The position numbers and the translations under genes were made by a program. From positions 1 through 37,729 of the forward strand of contig DYFV01000052.1 in the NCBI GenBank assembly GCA_020725025.1: a DNA stretch of 37,729 nt, read 5' to 3'. Shown in pieces: positions 15,033 to 23,267 of the stretch. This DNA comes from Azoarcus sp. (GTDB lineage: Bacteria; Pseudomonadota; Gammaproteobacteria; Burkholderiales; Rhodocyclaceae). Numbering within the stretch: position 1 is the stretch's first letter; the number at the start of each line of letters is the position of its first letter. The notes below the pieces were generated by a model. The model was not told the origin of the DNA. It worked only from the letters and a program-made list of their open reading frames with translations, and did no database searches.

Positions 15033-16739
15033 GTGAATCTCAAGCCCCGCTTCCTGCTCCTCACCACGGCACTGATCCTCGTGTCATCGGCGGCGGCCTG
15101 GCTCGCTTTCGAGCGCGCCACGGAGGGGATCATCGAGCAGTGGGGCCTGCGCCTGGCGCAGACGCAGGTCCGCTACGACAGCGCGCAGCTGTTGCGCCCG
15201 CTCGCACGCGAGATCGCGCTCGTTCGCCAGATGGCCGGCTCGCAGGTGCTGCGCCGCTGGGCGCAAGAACCCGATGCGCCGGACGCGACGGCGCAGGCGG
15301 TGGCCGAGATGGAGAGCTTCCGCATCAATTTCCGCGACGCCAACTACTTCGTCGCCCTCGTCCCATCCGGCGCCTACTACTTCAACAATCGCGACAACGA
15401 GTTCGACGGCCGCCAGTTGCACCACCATCACTCCCCGGACGAGCCGGAGTATCGATGGTTGTACGAGGTGGCGAAGGGCGACCGGGAGTTCCGCCTCGGC
15501 GTCGAACGGGAAGCTCATCTCGGGCTCACCAAGCTGTGGATAGCCGCGCCGATCCATACGACGGGAGAGCCGCTCGGGGCGGTCGGTACCGGCCTCGACC
15601 TGGACGCCATCTTCGATGAGGTCGTCGCCACCGCCCAGCCGGGCATCGCCATCCTGTTCGCCGATCACGACGGAGTCATCCAGCTCCACTACGACCCGGA
15701 CCGGGTCGACGGCCTCGCCGTGCGGCACGCCGGAGAGCCGCGAGACCTCGAGCGTCTCTTCGAGGATCCGGCCGACCGTGCCGCGATGCGCGAGGCGATG
15801 GGTGCCGTCGAGGCGGCACCGGGCACCGTCTCGAGCCGCTTCGTGCGCGTGGGCGGCGAGCGCCGGCTGGCCGGGGTGGCCTACCTCCCCGAGCTCGGGT
15901 GGTTCGAGGTCACGCTGCTCGACCTCGGCGTGCTCGTCCCCTTGCGGGATTTCGCCGGTCTCGTCGCGATTCTGGCGATCGCGCTGCTGTCCAGTCTCGC
16001 GATCTTCAACTTGATCCTCAACCGCATGGTGCTGCGCCCGCTCGCGGCGCTCGAGGCCGCCATGCGCCGGGTTCGCGAGGGCGACTACTCCGCCCCGCCC
16101 CTGCCGCGCACGGCCGGCGAGATCGGCCGCCTGATGGCGCACTTCGAAAGCATGGCCGAGGCGATCGGCAGCCAGACGCGGACCCTGGAGGACCAGGTGC
16201 GTGACCGCACCGAGGCCCTGCATCTGCTCGCCCGCATCGATCCGCTCACCGAGCTCTACAACCGGCGCGGTATGACCGAGCTGATCGAGCAGGAGATCAC
16301 GCGGGCACGACGCCACGGCAAGAGCTTCGGCTTGCTGTGGCTGGATATCGACTGGTTCAAGCAGGTTAACGACCGCTTCGGGCACGCCGAGGGCGATCGC
16401 GTCCTCGCCGCGGTCGCCCGCCTGCTGCGCGCCAACATCCGCCCCTACGACAGTCCCGGGCGCTGGGGCGGCGACGAATTCCTCGTGCTGGTACCCGAGA
16501 GCGGCGCCGACAGCGTCGCCGGCACCGGCGAGCGCATCCGTGCCGCGATCGCCGAGGGGCTGCGGCTGCCGTCCGGCGACCCGGTCACGGTCAGCGTCGG
16601 CGCCTACCTGGCAGCGCCCGGCGAAACCCTGGAGCTCATCCTCCAGCGCGCCGATCAGGCGCTCTATGCCGCCAAGGAGGCCGGCCGCAACTGTGTACGG
16701 TGCTACGGCGAACCGGCGGCGACGAACGAGGCGATCTGA
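15033..16739 (+). CDS. Membrane-bound dCache-HAMP-GGDEF diguanylate cyclase
   Basis: This is a 568-aa transmembrane sensor. A membrane helix at about 7-27 is followed by a periplasmic sensor region (about 28-300) with dCache-like features (FRDANYFVALVPSGAYYFNNRDNEF; KLWIAAPIHTTGEPLGAVGTGLDLD). A second membrane helix (FAGLVAILAIALLSSLAIFNLIL) leads to a HAMP domain, then a GGDEF domain with RWGGDEF intact. RPYD, five residues upstream, is an I-site for product inhibition. An extracytoplasmic signal should therefore control c-di-GMP synthesis. The start is a GTG at 15033 with weak ribosome-binding sequence. The TerB-like gene follows after 62 nt. The ligand is not predictable. Confidence 0.93.
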   Translation: MNLKPRFLLLTTALILVSSAAAWLAFERATEGIIEQWGLRLAQTQVRYDSAQLLRPLAREIALVRQMAGSQVLRRWAQEPDAPDATAQAVAEMESFRINFRDANYFVALVPSGAYYFNNRDNEFDGRQLHHHHSPDEPEYRWLYEVAKGDREFRLGVEREAHLGLTKLWIAAPIHTTGEPLGAVGTGLDLDAIFDEVVATAQPGIAILFADHDGVIQLHYDPDRVDGLAVRHAGEPRDLERLFEDPADRAAMREAMGAVEAAPGTVSSRFVRVGGERRLAGVAYLPELGWFEVTLLDLGVLVPLRDFAGLVAILAIALLSSLAIFNLILNRMVLRPLAALEAAMRRVREGDYSAPPLPRTAGEIGRLMAHFESMAEAIGSQTRTLEDQVRDRTEALHLLARIDPLTELYNRRGMTELIEQEITRARRHGKSFGLLWLDIDWFKQVNDRFGHAEGDRVLAAVARLLRANIRPYDSPGRWGGDEFLVLVPESGADSVAGTGERIRAAIAEGLRLPSGDPVTVSVGAYLAAPGETLELILQRADQALYAAKEAGRNCVRCYGEPAATNEAI

Positions 16740-16801
16740 GGTCTCACGTCGAGCACCGGGCCTCGCGCCCGCCGCCACATCCTTTCATCGGAGACCCCGC
16801 G

Positions 16802-17296
16802 ATGCTTCGCACCCTGAACGAGCTCTTCCGCACACTCCTCGAGCCGCCCACCGCCGACCATCGGCCCGACGAGCACGTCCTGCAGCTCGCCACTGCCGTG
16901 CTGCTGGTGGAAATGATGCGGATCGATTCGGACGCGGCACCCACCGAGCGGCATGCCGTGCTGGCGGCGCTTCGCGAGAAGTTCGAGCTCGCGGAGGACG
17001 AGCTCGCGCGCCTGTTCGAGCTCGCGGAGACCGAATCCCGCGAGGCGTCCGACTTCTACCGCTTCACCTCCCGGCTCAACAAGGGCTACGGCGCGGAGCA
17101 GAAGGTGCGCATCGTCGAATACCTGTGGCAGGTCGCGCTCGCCGACGGGCATCTCAGCCACCACGAGAACCACCTGATGCGCAAGCTGGTTGACCTGCTG
17201 CACGTCTCCCACGCCGACAATATCGCAGCCAAGCAGCGCGCACGGGAAAAGGCCGCGCCCAAGCCGGCGCAGGCCCGCTCAGAAGGTGCGAAGTAA
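16802..17296 (+). CDS. TerB-like protein
   Basis: The 164-aa, mostly helical protein resembles the TerB/DjlA-type TerB domain: LQLATAVLLVEMMRIDSDAAPTERHAVLAALRE, then a second repeat-like half EYLWQVALADGHLSHHENHLMRKLVDLL. The acidic residues in both halves (RIDSDAAPTE; LADGHLSHHE) correspond to the metal-binding positions of TerB. The tail is Lys/Ala-rich. Tellurite resistance is only the family name; no other ter gene is nearby. GGAG lies 8 nt before the ATG. It follows the GGDEF gene closely and ends against the foldable intergenic element before arfB. Confidence 0.87.
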   Translation: MLRTLNELFRTLLEPPTADHRPDEHVLQLATAVLLVEMMRIDSDAAPTERHAVLAALREKFELAEDELARLFELAETESREASDFYRFTSRLNKGYGAEQKVRIVEYLWQVALADGHLSHHENHLMRKLVDLLHVSHADNIAAKQRAREKAAPKPAQARSEGAK

Positions 17297-17305
17297 TCGT
17301 CGCGA

Positions 17306-17413
17306 GCGGGCCGATGGCAGGGCCTCAGTCGGCAAATGAGGCGCGCAGCGACCGAGACGTATCAAGGAGACAGGCGAGGGAGCGAGCACCGCGCAACGCA
17401 GCCGTCGGCCCGC
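17306..17413. repeat. Foldable intergenic element with long-range inverted arms
   Basis: The 138-nt gap between the convergent TerB-like and arfB genes has 13-nt arms GCGGGCCGATGGC (17306-17318) and GCCGTCGGCCCGC (17401-17413). They pair perfectly except for one G-T/G-U position. Inside, GCCTCA-N9-TGAGGC (17322-17342) forms a 6-bp hairpin. There is no T-run on either side. It could be a bidirectional terminator-like fold, a dispersed intergenic repeat or a small RNA; I cannot tell which without comparing other copies. Confidence 0.5.
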
Positions 17414-17434
17414 GCAGCAGATTGAATCACACCT

Positions 17435-17851
17435 TCAGTCCTCCACCCGCCCGCGCAGCGCCTTGACCCGGCTGCGGCGCTCCTTGCACTCGCGTCGCTT
17501 GCGCTGGGAGCCCAGCGTCGGGCGGGTGGGAATCCGGGCGCGAGGCTCGACCGCCGCGCTGTCCACCAGCGCCTGCAGGCGTGCGAGCGCCTCCGCCCGG
17601 TTCAGCTCCAGGCTGCGGTGGCGCTGCGCCTTGATGACGACCACACCCTCGCGGGTGACGCGCTGATCGCCAAGTCGCAGCAGGCGCTCCTTGACGGCCT
17701 CGTCGAGGGAGGAGGCGCGGACGTCGAAGCGCAGATGCACCGCATTGGACACCTTGTTCACGTTCTGCCCGCCCGCGCCTTGCGCCCGCACCGCGGTGAT
17801 CTCGACTTCATGCACAGGAATGGCGCATACGGGCGCCCGATTCGTTCCCAT
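17435..17851 (-). CDS. arfB: Alternative ribosome-rescue factor ArfB (class I release-factor-like hydrolase)
   Basis: ArfB (YaeJ) enters the A site of stalled ribosomes and hydrolyses peptidyl-tRNA. The 138-aa product has the GGQ catalytic motif near residue 27 (TAVRAQGAGGQNVNKVSNAVHLRFD). It also has the basic C-terminal tail that threads into the mRNA channel (GSQRKRRECKERRSRVKALRGRVED). It lacks the codon-recognition domain of true release factors, as expected. The ATG at 17851 has an excellent GGAGGAG 4 nt upstream. It is transcribed divergently from the ammonium transporter. Confidence 0.95.
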   Translation of the reverse strand: MGTNRAPVCAIPVHEVEITAVRAQGAGGQNVNKVSNAVHLRFDVRASSLDEAVKERLLRLGDQRVTREGVVVIKAQRHRSLELNRAEALARLQALVDSAAVEPRARIPTRPTLGSQRKRRECKERRSRVKALRGRVED

Positions 17852-17914
17852 CGCTCTCCTCCGGTGCATCCGCGACGCGCACCGCGCCGACGTCGCACCA
17901 GACTGGAATCTCAA

Positions 17915-17931
17915 CGCACCATCATCGTGCA
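17915..17931 (+). promoter_or_regulatory. NtrC-like binding site upstream of amt
   Basis: CGCACC-ATCAT-CGTGCA matches the NtrC dyad TGCACC-N5-GGTGCA at 10 of 12 arm positions. It lies about 120-135 bp before the predicted sigma54 start point, the usual enhancer distance. A weaker partner, GGCACA-N4-CGTGCA, lies at 17969-17984. Confidence 0.5.
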
Positions 17932-18024
17932 TCCTGACGCGTGCACGCACCGGTTCAGGGCACTCTTCGGCACATTTTCGTGCATGCCGGCGCCAAACTC
18001 CCGTAAACACGGTATTCCGCCTAC

Positions 18025-18040
18025 TGGCATGCTGCATGCT
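18025..18040 (+). promoter_or_regulatory. Sigma54-type -24/-12 promoter of amt
   Basis: TGGCATGCTGCATGCT fits TGGCAYR-N4-TTGCW: the GG and GC dinucleotides are at the right distance and only one core base deviates (A for T in TTGC). Transcription would start near 18051, 23 nt before the amt ATG. Ammonium transporters are commonly nitrogen-regulated through RpoN and NtrC, which agrees. Confidence 0.6.
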
Positions 18041-18073
18041 TTTGGGGCTCCGTCACGCTTTCGGAGCCCTTTC

Positions 18074-19276
18074 ATGGAGCAGTTCAAGACCTCGTCCGAC
18101 GTCCTCTTCATCCTGCTGGGCGCCATCATGGTGCTCGCGATGCATGCCGGCTTCGCCTTCCTCGAAGTGGGCACGGTGCGCAAGAAGAACCAGGTGAACG
18201 CCCTCGTGAAGATTCTGACGGATTTCGCGATGTCCACACTGGCCTACTTCCTGATCGGCTACTCGCTCGCCTACGGGACCGGCTTCTTCGTCTCCGCCTC
18301 GGAGCTCGCCGCCGGCTCGGGCTACGAGCTGGTGAAGTTCTTCTTCCTGCTCACCTTCGCCGCCGCCATCCCCGCCATCATCTCGGGCGGCATCGCCGAG
18401 CGGGCACGCTTCGGCCCGCAGCTCCTCGCCACCTTCCTCATCGTGGGCTTCGTCTACCCCTTCTTCGAGGGCATGGTGTGGAACGGCAATTTCGGCTTCC
18501 AGGCCTGGCTCGAGGCGTCCTTCGGCGCCCCCTTCCACGACTTCGCAGGTAGCGTGGTGGTGCACGCGGTGGGCGGCTGGATTGCGCTGCCGGCGGTGCT
18601 GCTGCTCGGCGCGCGGCGCGGCCGCTACCACAAGGACGGCGCGATCTCGGCGCACCCGCCCTCGAGCATCCCCTTCCTCGCGCTCGGCGCCTGGATCCTC
18701 ACCGTCGGCTGGTTCGGCTTCAACGTGATGAGCGCGCAGCGCCTGGAGGCGGTGAACGGCCTGGTGGCGCTCAACTCGCTCATGGCCATGGTGGGCGGCA
18801 CCCTGGCCGCGCTCGCCGCCGGCCGCAACGACCCGGGCTTCGTCCATAACGGCCCCCTCGCGGGACTGGTGGCGGTCTGCGCCGGCTCCGACCTCATGCA
18901 CCCCCTTGGTGCGCTGGCGGTCGGCGCGGTCGCCGGCGGCCTCTTCGTGCTCCTGTTCACCCTCGCCCAGAACCGCTGGAAGATCGACGACGTGCTCGGC
19001 GTGTGGCCGCTCCACGGGCTATGCGGGGCGTGGGGCGGCGTGGCGGCAGGCATCTTCGGCGCCACCGCCTTCGGCGGCGTGGGCGGCGTGAGCTTCGCGG
19101 CCCAGCTCGTCGGCACCCTGGCCGGCATCGCGGTGGCGCTGGTCGGGGGCGTGGTGGTCTATGGCGCGATCAAGCTGGCGATGGGCCTGCGCCTCGATCC
19201 CGAGCAGGAATTCGCCGGCGCCGACCTCTCCATCCACAAGATCTCGGCCACCGCGGAACACGAGACCTCCTGGTGA
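18074..19276 (+). CDS. amt: Ammonium transporter (Amt family)
   Basis: This channel takes up ammonium across the inner membrane as Amt trimers. The 400-aa protein starts directly with the first helix (MEQFKTSSDVLFILLGAIMVLAMHAGFAFLEVG) without a cleavable signal peptide and shows about 11 hydrophobic segments. Key residues are visible: the Asp and first pore His in HDFAGSVVVHAVGGW (8 residues apart, as D160/H168 in AmtB) and the second pore His in WPLHGLCGAWGG. The cytoplasmic tail ends HKISATAEHETSW. No glnK/glnB is adjacent, unlike the common glnK-amtB pair. A sigma54-type promoter and an NtrC-like dyad precede it, so nitrogen control is likely. Confidence 0.95.
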   Translation: MEQFKTSSDVLFILLGAIMVLAMHAGFAFLEVGTVRKKNQVNALVKILTDFAMSTLAYFLIGYSLAYGTGFFVSASELAAGSGYELVKFFFLLTFAAAIPAIISGGIAERARFGPQLLATFLIVGFVYPFFEGMVWNGNFGFQAWLEASFGAPFHDFAGSVVVHAVGGWIALPAVLLLGARRGRYHKDGAISAHPPSSIPFLALGAWILTVGWFGFNVMSAQRLEAVNGLVALNSLMAMVGGTLAALAAGRNDPGFVHNGPLAGLVAVCAGSDLMHPLGALAVGAVAGGLFVLLFTLAQNRWKIDDVLGVWPLHGLCGAWGGVAAGIFGATAFGGVGGVSFAAQLVGTLAGIAVALVGGVVVYGAIKLAMGLRLDPEQEFAGADLSIHKISATAEHETSW

Positions 19277-19288
19277 GCGATTCCCGGG

Positions 19289-19340
19289 GCGGCGGGAACG
19301 GGTGATCCCGCCGCACCCCTCGCTCCGTCCCGGGAGCGAG
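19289..19340 (+). terminator. Tandem strong hairpins after amt (possible terminator)
   Basis: Two adjacent perfect stems follow the amt stop: GCGGCGGGA/TCCCGCCGC (9 bp, 8-nt loop, 19289-19314) and CTCGCTCC/GGAGCGAG (8 bp, 6-nt loop, 19319-19340). Neither is followed by a T-run, so they may act as mRNA 3'-end stabilisers or factor-assisted terminators rather than classical intrinsic terminators. Confidence 0.45.
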
Positions 19341-19428
19341 TCCTGCTGTGAGGAAACCGGGCGGCCGCGCGACGAACTCCTGCGCGCAGGCCTGCCCCCG
19401 ACCTACAACCGACAGCAGGAGAAAGATC

Positions 19429-19788
19429 ATGAAAGCCATCACCCTGACCTTGTTCGCAGCAGGCTTCGGCGCCGGAACCCTCCTCGCGGCCCCGACGTGG
19501 GCCGCCGACTCTTCCGCATGGCTGCAGCGCCAGTTCAGCACGGTACACGGCGCGTACGCCGAGCGGGCCGCCCGGCCGGCGTCCGCAACCGCAGCCGACG
19601 ACGTTGCGAGCCTCGAGGTCGCCGCCGACTGGATCGAACGGAACGTGGCGAGCCAGCCTCCCTTCGAGCGGGAAGCCGGGGTCGCCGGCCCGGCCGGGCC
19701 GACGGGCGAGGACGACTCCAGCCTCCGGAACGCCGAGATCTGGCTCGAGCGCCAGCTCGGCACGGACCACCGGGCAGTGGCCCGTTAG
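19429..19788 (+). CDS. Small exported protein with repeated Trp-Leu-x-Arg motif
   Basis: I do not recognise the family. The 119-aa product has a clear Sec signal peptide (about residues 1-26, cleavage after APTWA). The mature part is only about 93 residues and acidic. It contains two near-copies of one motif, AWLQRQFSTVHGAYAER at the start and IWLERQLGTDHRAVAR at the very end, plus a weaker central copy DWIERNVAS. AGGAGA lies 7 nt before the ATG, so translation is credible. It stands alone between amt and the AsmA-like gene on the opposite strand. The short repeats suggest a small helical periplasmic protein; the function is unknown. Confidence 0.75.
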   Translation: MKAITLTLFAAGFGAGTLLAAPTWAADSSAWLQRQFSTVHGAYAERAARPASATAADDVASLEVAADWIERNVASQPPFEREAGVAGPAGPTGEDDSSLRNAEIWLERQLGTDHRAVAR

Positions 19789-19818
19789 CGACGCACGCCG
19801 CGCTCGCCCCGGCCCACG

Positions 19819-21855
19819 CTATTGCTGCTGCCCCTCGCCCTCGCTGCGCAGCCGCTCCAGCACGGGGGTGCATCGGCTGCCCTCGGAAGTCCCCGGCGCG
19901 ATGAGCGCGAGCAGCCCGGCCAGCGGCCCGATGGCCGCCCCCAGCGCCGCCGCGCCGGCGCCGCGGGCCACCAGCGGGCCGGGTTTCACCCCGACGTCCG
20001 GCTCGGCGAAGCTGCCCTGCACATAGAGGGGCGAGCGCAAGGACAGGATGCGCATGCCTTTCGATCGGGGATGAACGGTCAGGTCGAGCTCCTCCGCGCC
20101 GAGCCTTATCGTCCCGTTCACACGCACCACCATGTTCTCCGTGTCGAGCACGAAGACCTGTGGGCGCATCACGCCGTCGTCCACCATGAAGTCGGCGAGC
20201 AGACAGTTGATGCGCACCAGTTCGTCCCCGAAGAGCTGGTCCACCAGGTAGCGGCCGAAGTTGAGTCCGGCGAGCTCCATCAGGGCGCTGCTCACCGCCC
20301 CGCCGTCGACGAGCAGCTGCGCCCCCCCGTCGGCGCTGCCGAGCAGCGCCCCGACCGAGTTGCCGTGCCCCGCGAGCTCCGCGCCGCCGTTCATTTCACC
20401 GAGGTGCGCCTGGATCGGCTCGAAGTCCGGGAACAGCTCCACGAGCTCGAAGCCGCGCGCTTCGAGATCCAGCTTCCCAGCCAGCGGCTCGTCCCGGCTG
20501 TCGAGGCGGATCTCGCCCTCGATGCGCCCACCCGCCATGCCGAAGGCGAGCGGCGCGAGCCGCAACAGGCCGTTGTCGAGCATCAGGTGGACGTCCACAT
20601 TGGTGAGCGGCAGCCCCTCGCCGCGCTCGATGCGCTCGCCCTGGAAGCGCACGTCGGCGTCCATCGCCTTCCAGCGCTGGGTGCGGAACTCCTGCTCCGG
20701 CAGCACGCCGCCCTCGGGCTCGTCGCCCTCCTCGGCCGCGCCGGCGCCCACCAGCGGACCGAGGTCCTGGATGCGCAGCTGACGGGAGCCGAGCGTGCCG
20801 GTCAGGCGCGGCTGCGGCTCGCGAGCGGCGTATTCCAGCGTGCCGCGCAGATCGCTCTCGCCCACGCGCCCGGTGAAGTCCTCGTAGCGATAGATGGAGC
20901 CCTCCGGCTCGCGCAGCCGTGCGGTGAGGTGTCCATCGGTGGAATAGGGGGGCGTGTCGGGCAGGGTGACCCGCACGATCGGGTAGAGCTCGGACATCGA
21001 GCGCCCCGACAGGCGCAGGTTGAGATCGAGGGCGGCGAGATCGCGCGGATCGGTGAGGGTGCCGACCGCCGCGATGCGGGTGTGCCCCACCGACACGTCG
21101 GCCTGGATGGGAAACGGCCGGTCGCGGTCGTTCAGGGCGAGCAGCCCGCCCGTGCGCCCCTCGCCGCGCACCTTCTCCTTGCGATGGGTCCCCTCCACCG
21201 TCCAGGCGAAGGCGTAGTCCTGGGCGACTTCGCGCTTGGCGGGCTCGCCACGGGCGATCTTGCCGAAGGGGATGGGCTCGCCCAGGGGCTCGAGGGTCGC
21301 CTCGAGATGGGCCTCGCGCCGGGCATCGTCGAGCCGGACGTGGCCGCGGTCGAATGCGATCTCGCCGATGTCGACCTGCCAGCCCGAGCCCTTGCCGGAC
21401 TCGTCCTGCTTCGCGGCGTCGTCCTCCTTGCCGAAGGTCCAGTTGTTGCGCCCGCTCTCCTGGCGTTCCAGGAACACCGCCGGGCGCCCGAGCTCGATGT
21501 GGGGGATGACCACGCGTCGGCCGAGGAGCGGCCATGGCCGGAGCGTGAAGGCGATCCGCTCCAGGGTCGCGAAGTGCGGCGTCGAGGCCCAGTCGGGGTT
21601 GCCGATGGAAAGCTCATGCGCGGTGATGTGCGGCCGCGGCAGCACGCCCTCCACGCCGGCCTCCCAGGGCATGCGCCAGTCCACCTCGAGCGGGCCGTCG
21701 ATGGCGACCGTGCGCCCCAACGCCGCGGAGGCGCGCTCGGTGATGGTCGGCTTGAGCCGGCTCCAGTCGAAGGTCGCCAGCACCGCCGCCGACACCCCGA
21801 GAATGAGGAGCAGGCCGCCGACGACCCACGCCAATATCCTGCCCGCACGCGCCAA
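19819..21855 (-). CDS. AsmA family protein
   Basis: AsmA-like proteins are large inner-membrane-anchored periplasmic proteins of the bridge-like lipid-transfer group, linked to outer-membrane assembly and phospholipid transport. The 678-aa product has one N-terminal membrane helix (about residues 6-27), then the AsmA N-terminal pattern LKPTITERASAALGRTVAIDGPLEVDW. A long beta-rich body follows, with typical C-terminal sequences (GRIEGEIRLDSRDEP; VNGTIRLGAEELDLTVHPRSKGM; SLRSPLYVQGSFAEPDVGVKP). The start is a TTG at 21855 with GGAGGTG 5 nt upstream, a strong reason to accept a TTG. It is divergent from the MscS gene. Its 3' end faces the small exported gene with a 30-nt gap. Confidence 0.92.
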   Translation of the reverse strand: MARAGRILAWVVGGLLLILGVSAAVLATFDWSRLKPTITERASAALGRTVAIDGPLEVDWRMPWEAGVEGVLPRPHITAHELSIGNPDWASTPHFATLERIAFTLRPWPLLGRRVVIPHIELGRPAVFLERQESGRNNWTFGKEDDAAKQDESGKGSGWQVDIGEIAFDRGHVRLDDARREAHLEATLEPLGEPIPFGKIARGEPAKREVAQDYAFAWTVEGTHRKEKVRGEGRTGGLLALNDRDRPFPIQADVSVGHTRIAAVGTLTDPRDLAALDLNLRLSGRSMSELYPIVRVTLPDTPPYSTDGHLTARLREPEGSIYRYEDFTGRVGESDLRGTLEYAAREPQPRLTGTLGSRQLRIQDLGPLVGAGAAEEGDEPEGGVLPEQEFRTQRWKAMDADVRFQGERIERGEGLPLTNVDVHLMLDNGLLRLAPLAFGMAGGRIEGEIRLDSRDEPLAGKLDLEARGFELVELFPDFEPIQAHLGEMNGGAELAGHGNSVGALLGSADGGAQLLVDGGAVSSALMELAGLNFGRYLVDQLFGDELVRINCLLADFMVDDGVMRPQVFVLDTENMVVRVNGTIRLGAEELDLTVHPRSKGMRILSLRSPLYVQGSFAEPDVGVKPGPLVARGAGAAALGAAIGPLAGLLALIAPGTSEGSRCTPVLERLRSEGEGQQQ

Positions 21856-22079
21856 GGCGACACCTCCATCGGTCGTTGTCGTGGCCGGTCCGGACGCGTG
21901 CCGCGCGCCGGAACCGCTGCTGCCCGAGCCCGGACCTCCGGCAGAGCAAGGCGCGTTCCCGAAACTTTTTGCGGCTTCCCACCTTCGTACCCTGTGCGGA
22001 TCGGTCCCGCCGCGGCCTTTCGCGCAAGGCCCGCGGCATGCGTTTCGAGCGACCGGTCGCGCTCCATTCTCGCTTCCCG

Positions 22080-23246
22080 ATGCTGACCGCGATATCCATG
22101 AATGCCATTCGTTACATCCTCGAACACAACCCGCCCCAGAACTTCTGGTTCGTGATCGGCCTCGCCGTCGGCCTGTTCTTCGTGCTGGTCGCCATACGCC
22201 GCCAGGTGCAGACCCGCCTCGCGGTGCTCGCCCGCGGCACCGGGATCGCCTGGAACGCCGCGCTGGTCGAGATGCTGGGGGCGACCCGCACCTGGATGCT
22301 GGTGGGCGTGTCGCTGCTGGTGGCGAGCCTGAATCTGGACGTGCCGGAGGAGGTCGAGCTCGGGGTGTCGCGGCTGGTAATGGCGATGCTCTTCCTCCAG
22401 ATCGGGCTGTGGGGCAACCGCGGGGTGAAGTTCTGGCTGGCCCGGCGGATGGCGGACCGGCTCGCCGAGTCGGACGCCGAGGCGGCCACCTCGATGGCGG
22501 TGCTCGGCTTCATCGCACGCCTGGTGCTGTGGGCGCTGGTCGTCATCCTCGTCCTCGACCACCTCGGCTTCAACGTCACCACCCTGGTGGCCTCCCTCGG
22601 CATCGGCGGCGTGGCGGTGGCGCTGGCGGTGCAGAGCATCCTGGGCGACCTCTTCGCCTCGCTCTCGATCACCCTCGACAAGCCCTTCGTGGTGGGCGAC
22701 TTCATCATCGTCGGCGACGTGATGGGCACCGTGGAGTACGTCGGCCTCAAGACCACCCGCATCCGCAGCCTCTCCGGCGAGCAGGTCGTGATGCCCAACG
22801 GCGACCTGCTGGGAAGCCGCATCCGCAACTACAAGCGCATGCAGGAGCGGCGCATCGTGTTCGCCTTCGGCGTGACCTACGACACCCCGGCCGAGAAGCT
22901 CGAGCGCATCCCCGGCATCGTGCGCGCGGTGGTCGAGGCGCAGGACGACACCCGCTTCGACCGGGCGCATTTCAAGGGCTTCGGCGCCTCCTCCCTGGAC
23001 TTCGAGGTGGTGTATTACGTGCTGGTGGCCGACTACAACCGCTACATGGACATCCAGCAGGCGATCAATCTCGCCCTGGTGCGGCGCCTGAACGCCGAAG
23101 GGGTCGAGTTCGCCTTCCCGACCCGCACCCTGCACATCGCGTCCCAGCCCGCGGAGTTCGTGCGGGCGGCCAGGGCGGTCGAACGTGGTGCGGAAACGGC
23201 GGGCGGCGAAACCCGGGACAGGGAAGCAGCCGGCGCCGAGCGCTGA
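22080..23246 (+). CDS. Mechanosensitive ion channel of the MscS family
   Basis: An MscS-type channel releases solutes when membrane tension rises. The product (about 388 aa) has several N-terminal membrane helices (FWFVIGLAVGLFFVLVAI; WMLVGVSLLVASLNL; LFLQIGLWGN; ARLVLWALVVILVLDHLGFNV). The conserved pore helix follows (LVASLGIGGVAVALAVQSILGDLFASLSI) and then the beta domain signature (PFVVGDFIIVGDVMGTVEYVGLKTTRIRSL; VVMPNGDLLGSRIRNY). The tail is charged. The start is uncertain: in-frame ATGs at 22038, 22080 and 22098 all lack a strong ribosome-binding site, and only the first has a weak AAGG. It is divergent from the AsmA-like gene. Confidence 0.9.
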   Translation: MLTAISMNAIRYILEHNPPQNFWFVIGLAVGLFFVLVAIRRQVQTRLAVLARGTGIAWNAALVEMLGATRTWMLVGVSLLVASLNLDVPEEVELGVSRLVMAMLFLQIGLWGNRGVKFWLARRMADRLAESDAEAATSMAVLGFIARLVLWALVVILVLDHLGFNVTTLVASLGIGGVAVALAVQSILGDLFASLSITLDKPFVVGDFIIVGDVMGTVEYVGLKTTRIRSLSGEQVVMPNGDLLGSRIRNYKRMQERRIVFAFGVTYDTPAEKLERIPGIVRAVVEAQDDTRFDRAHFKGFGASSLDFEVVYYVLVADYNRYMDIQQAINLALVRRLNAEGVEFAFPTRTLHIASQPAEFVRAARAVERGAETAGGETRDREAAGAER

Positions 23247-23267
23247 CGGGCCTGCCTGCGGGGGCCC

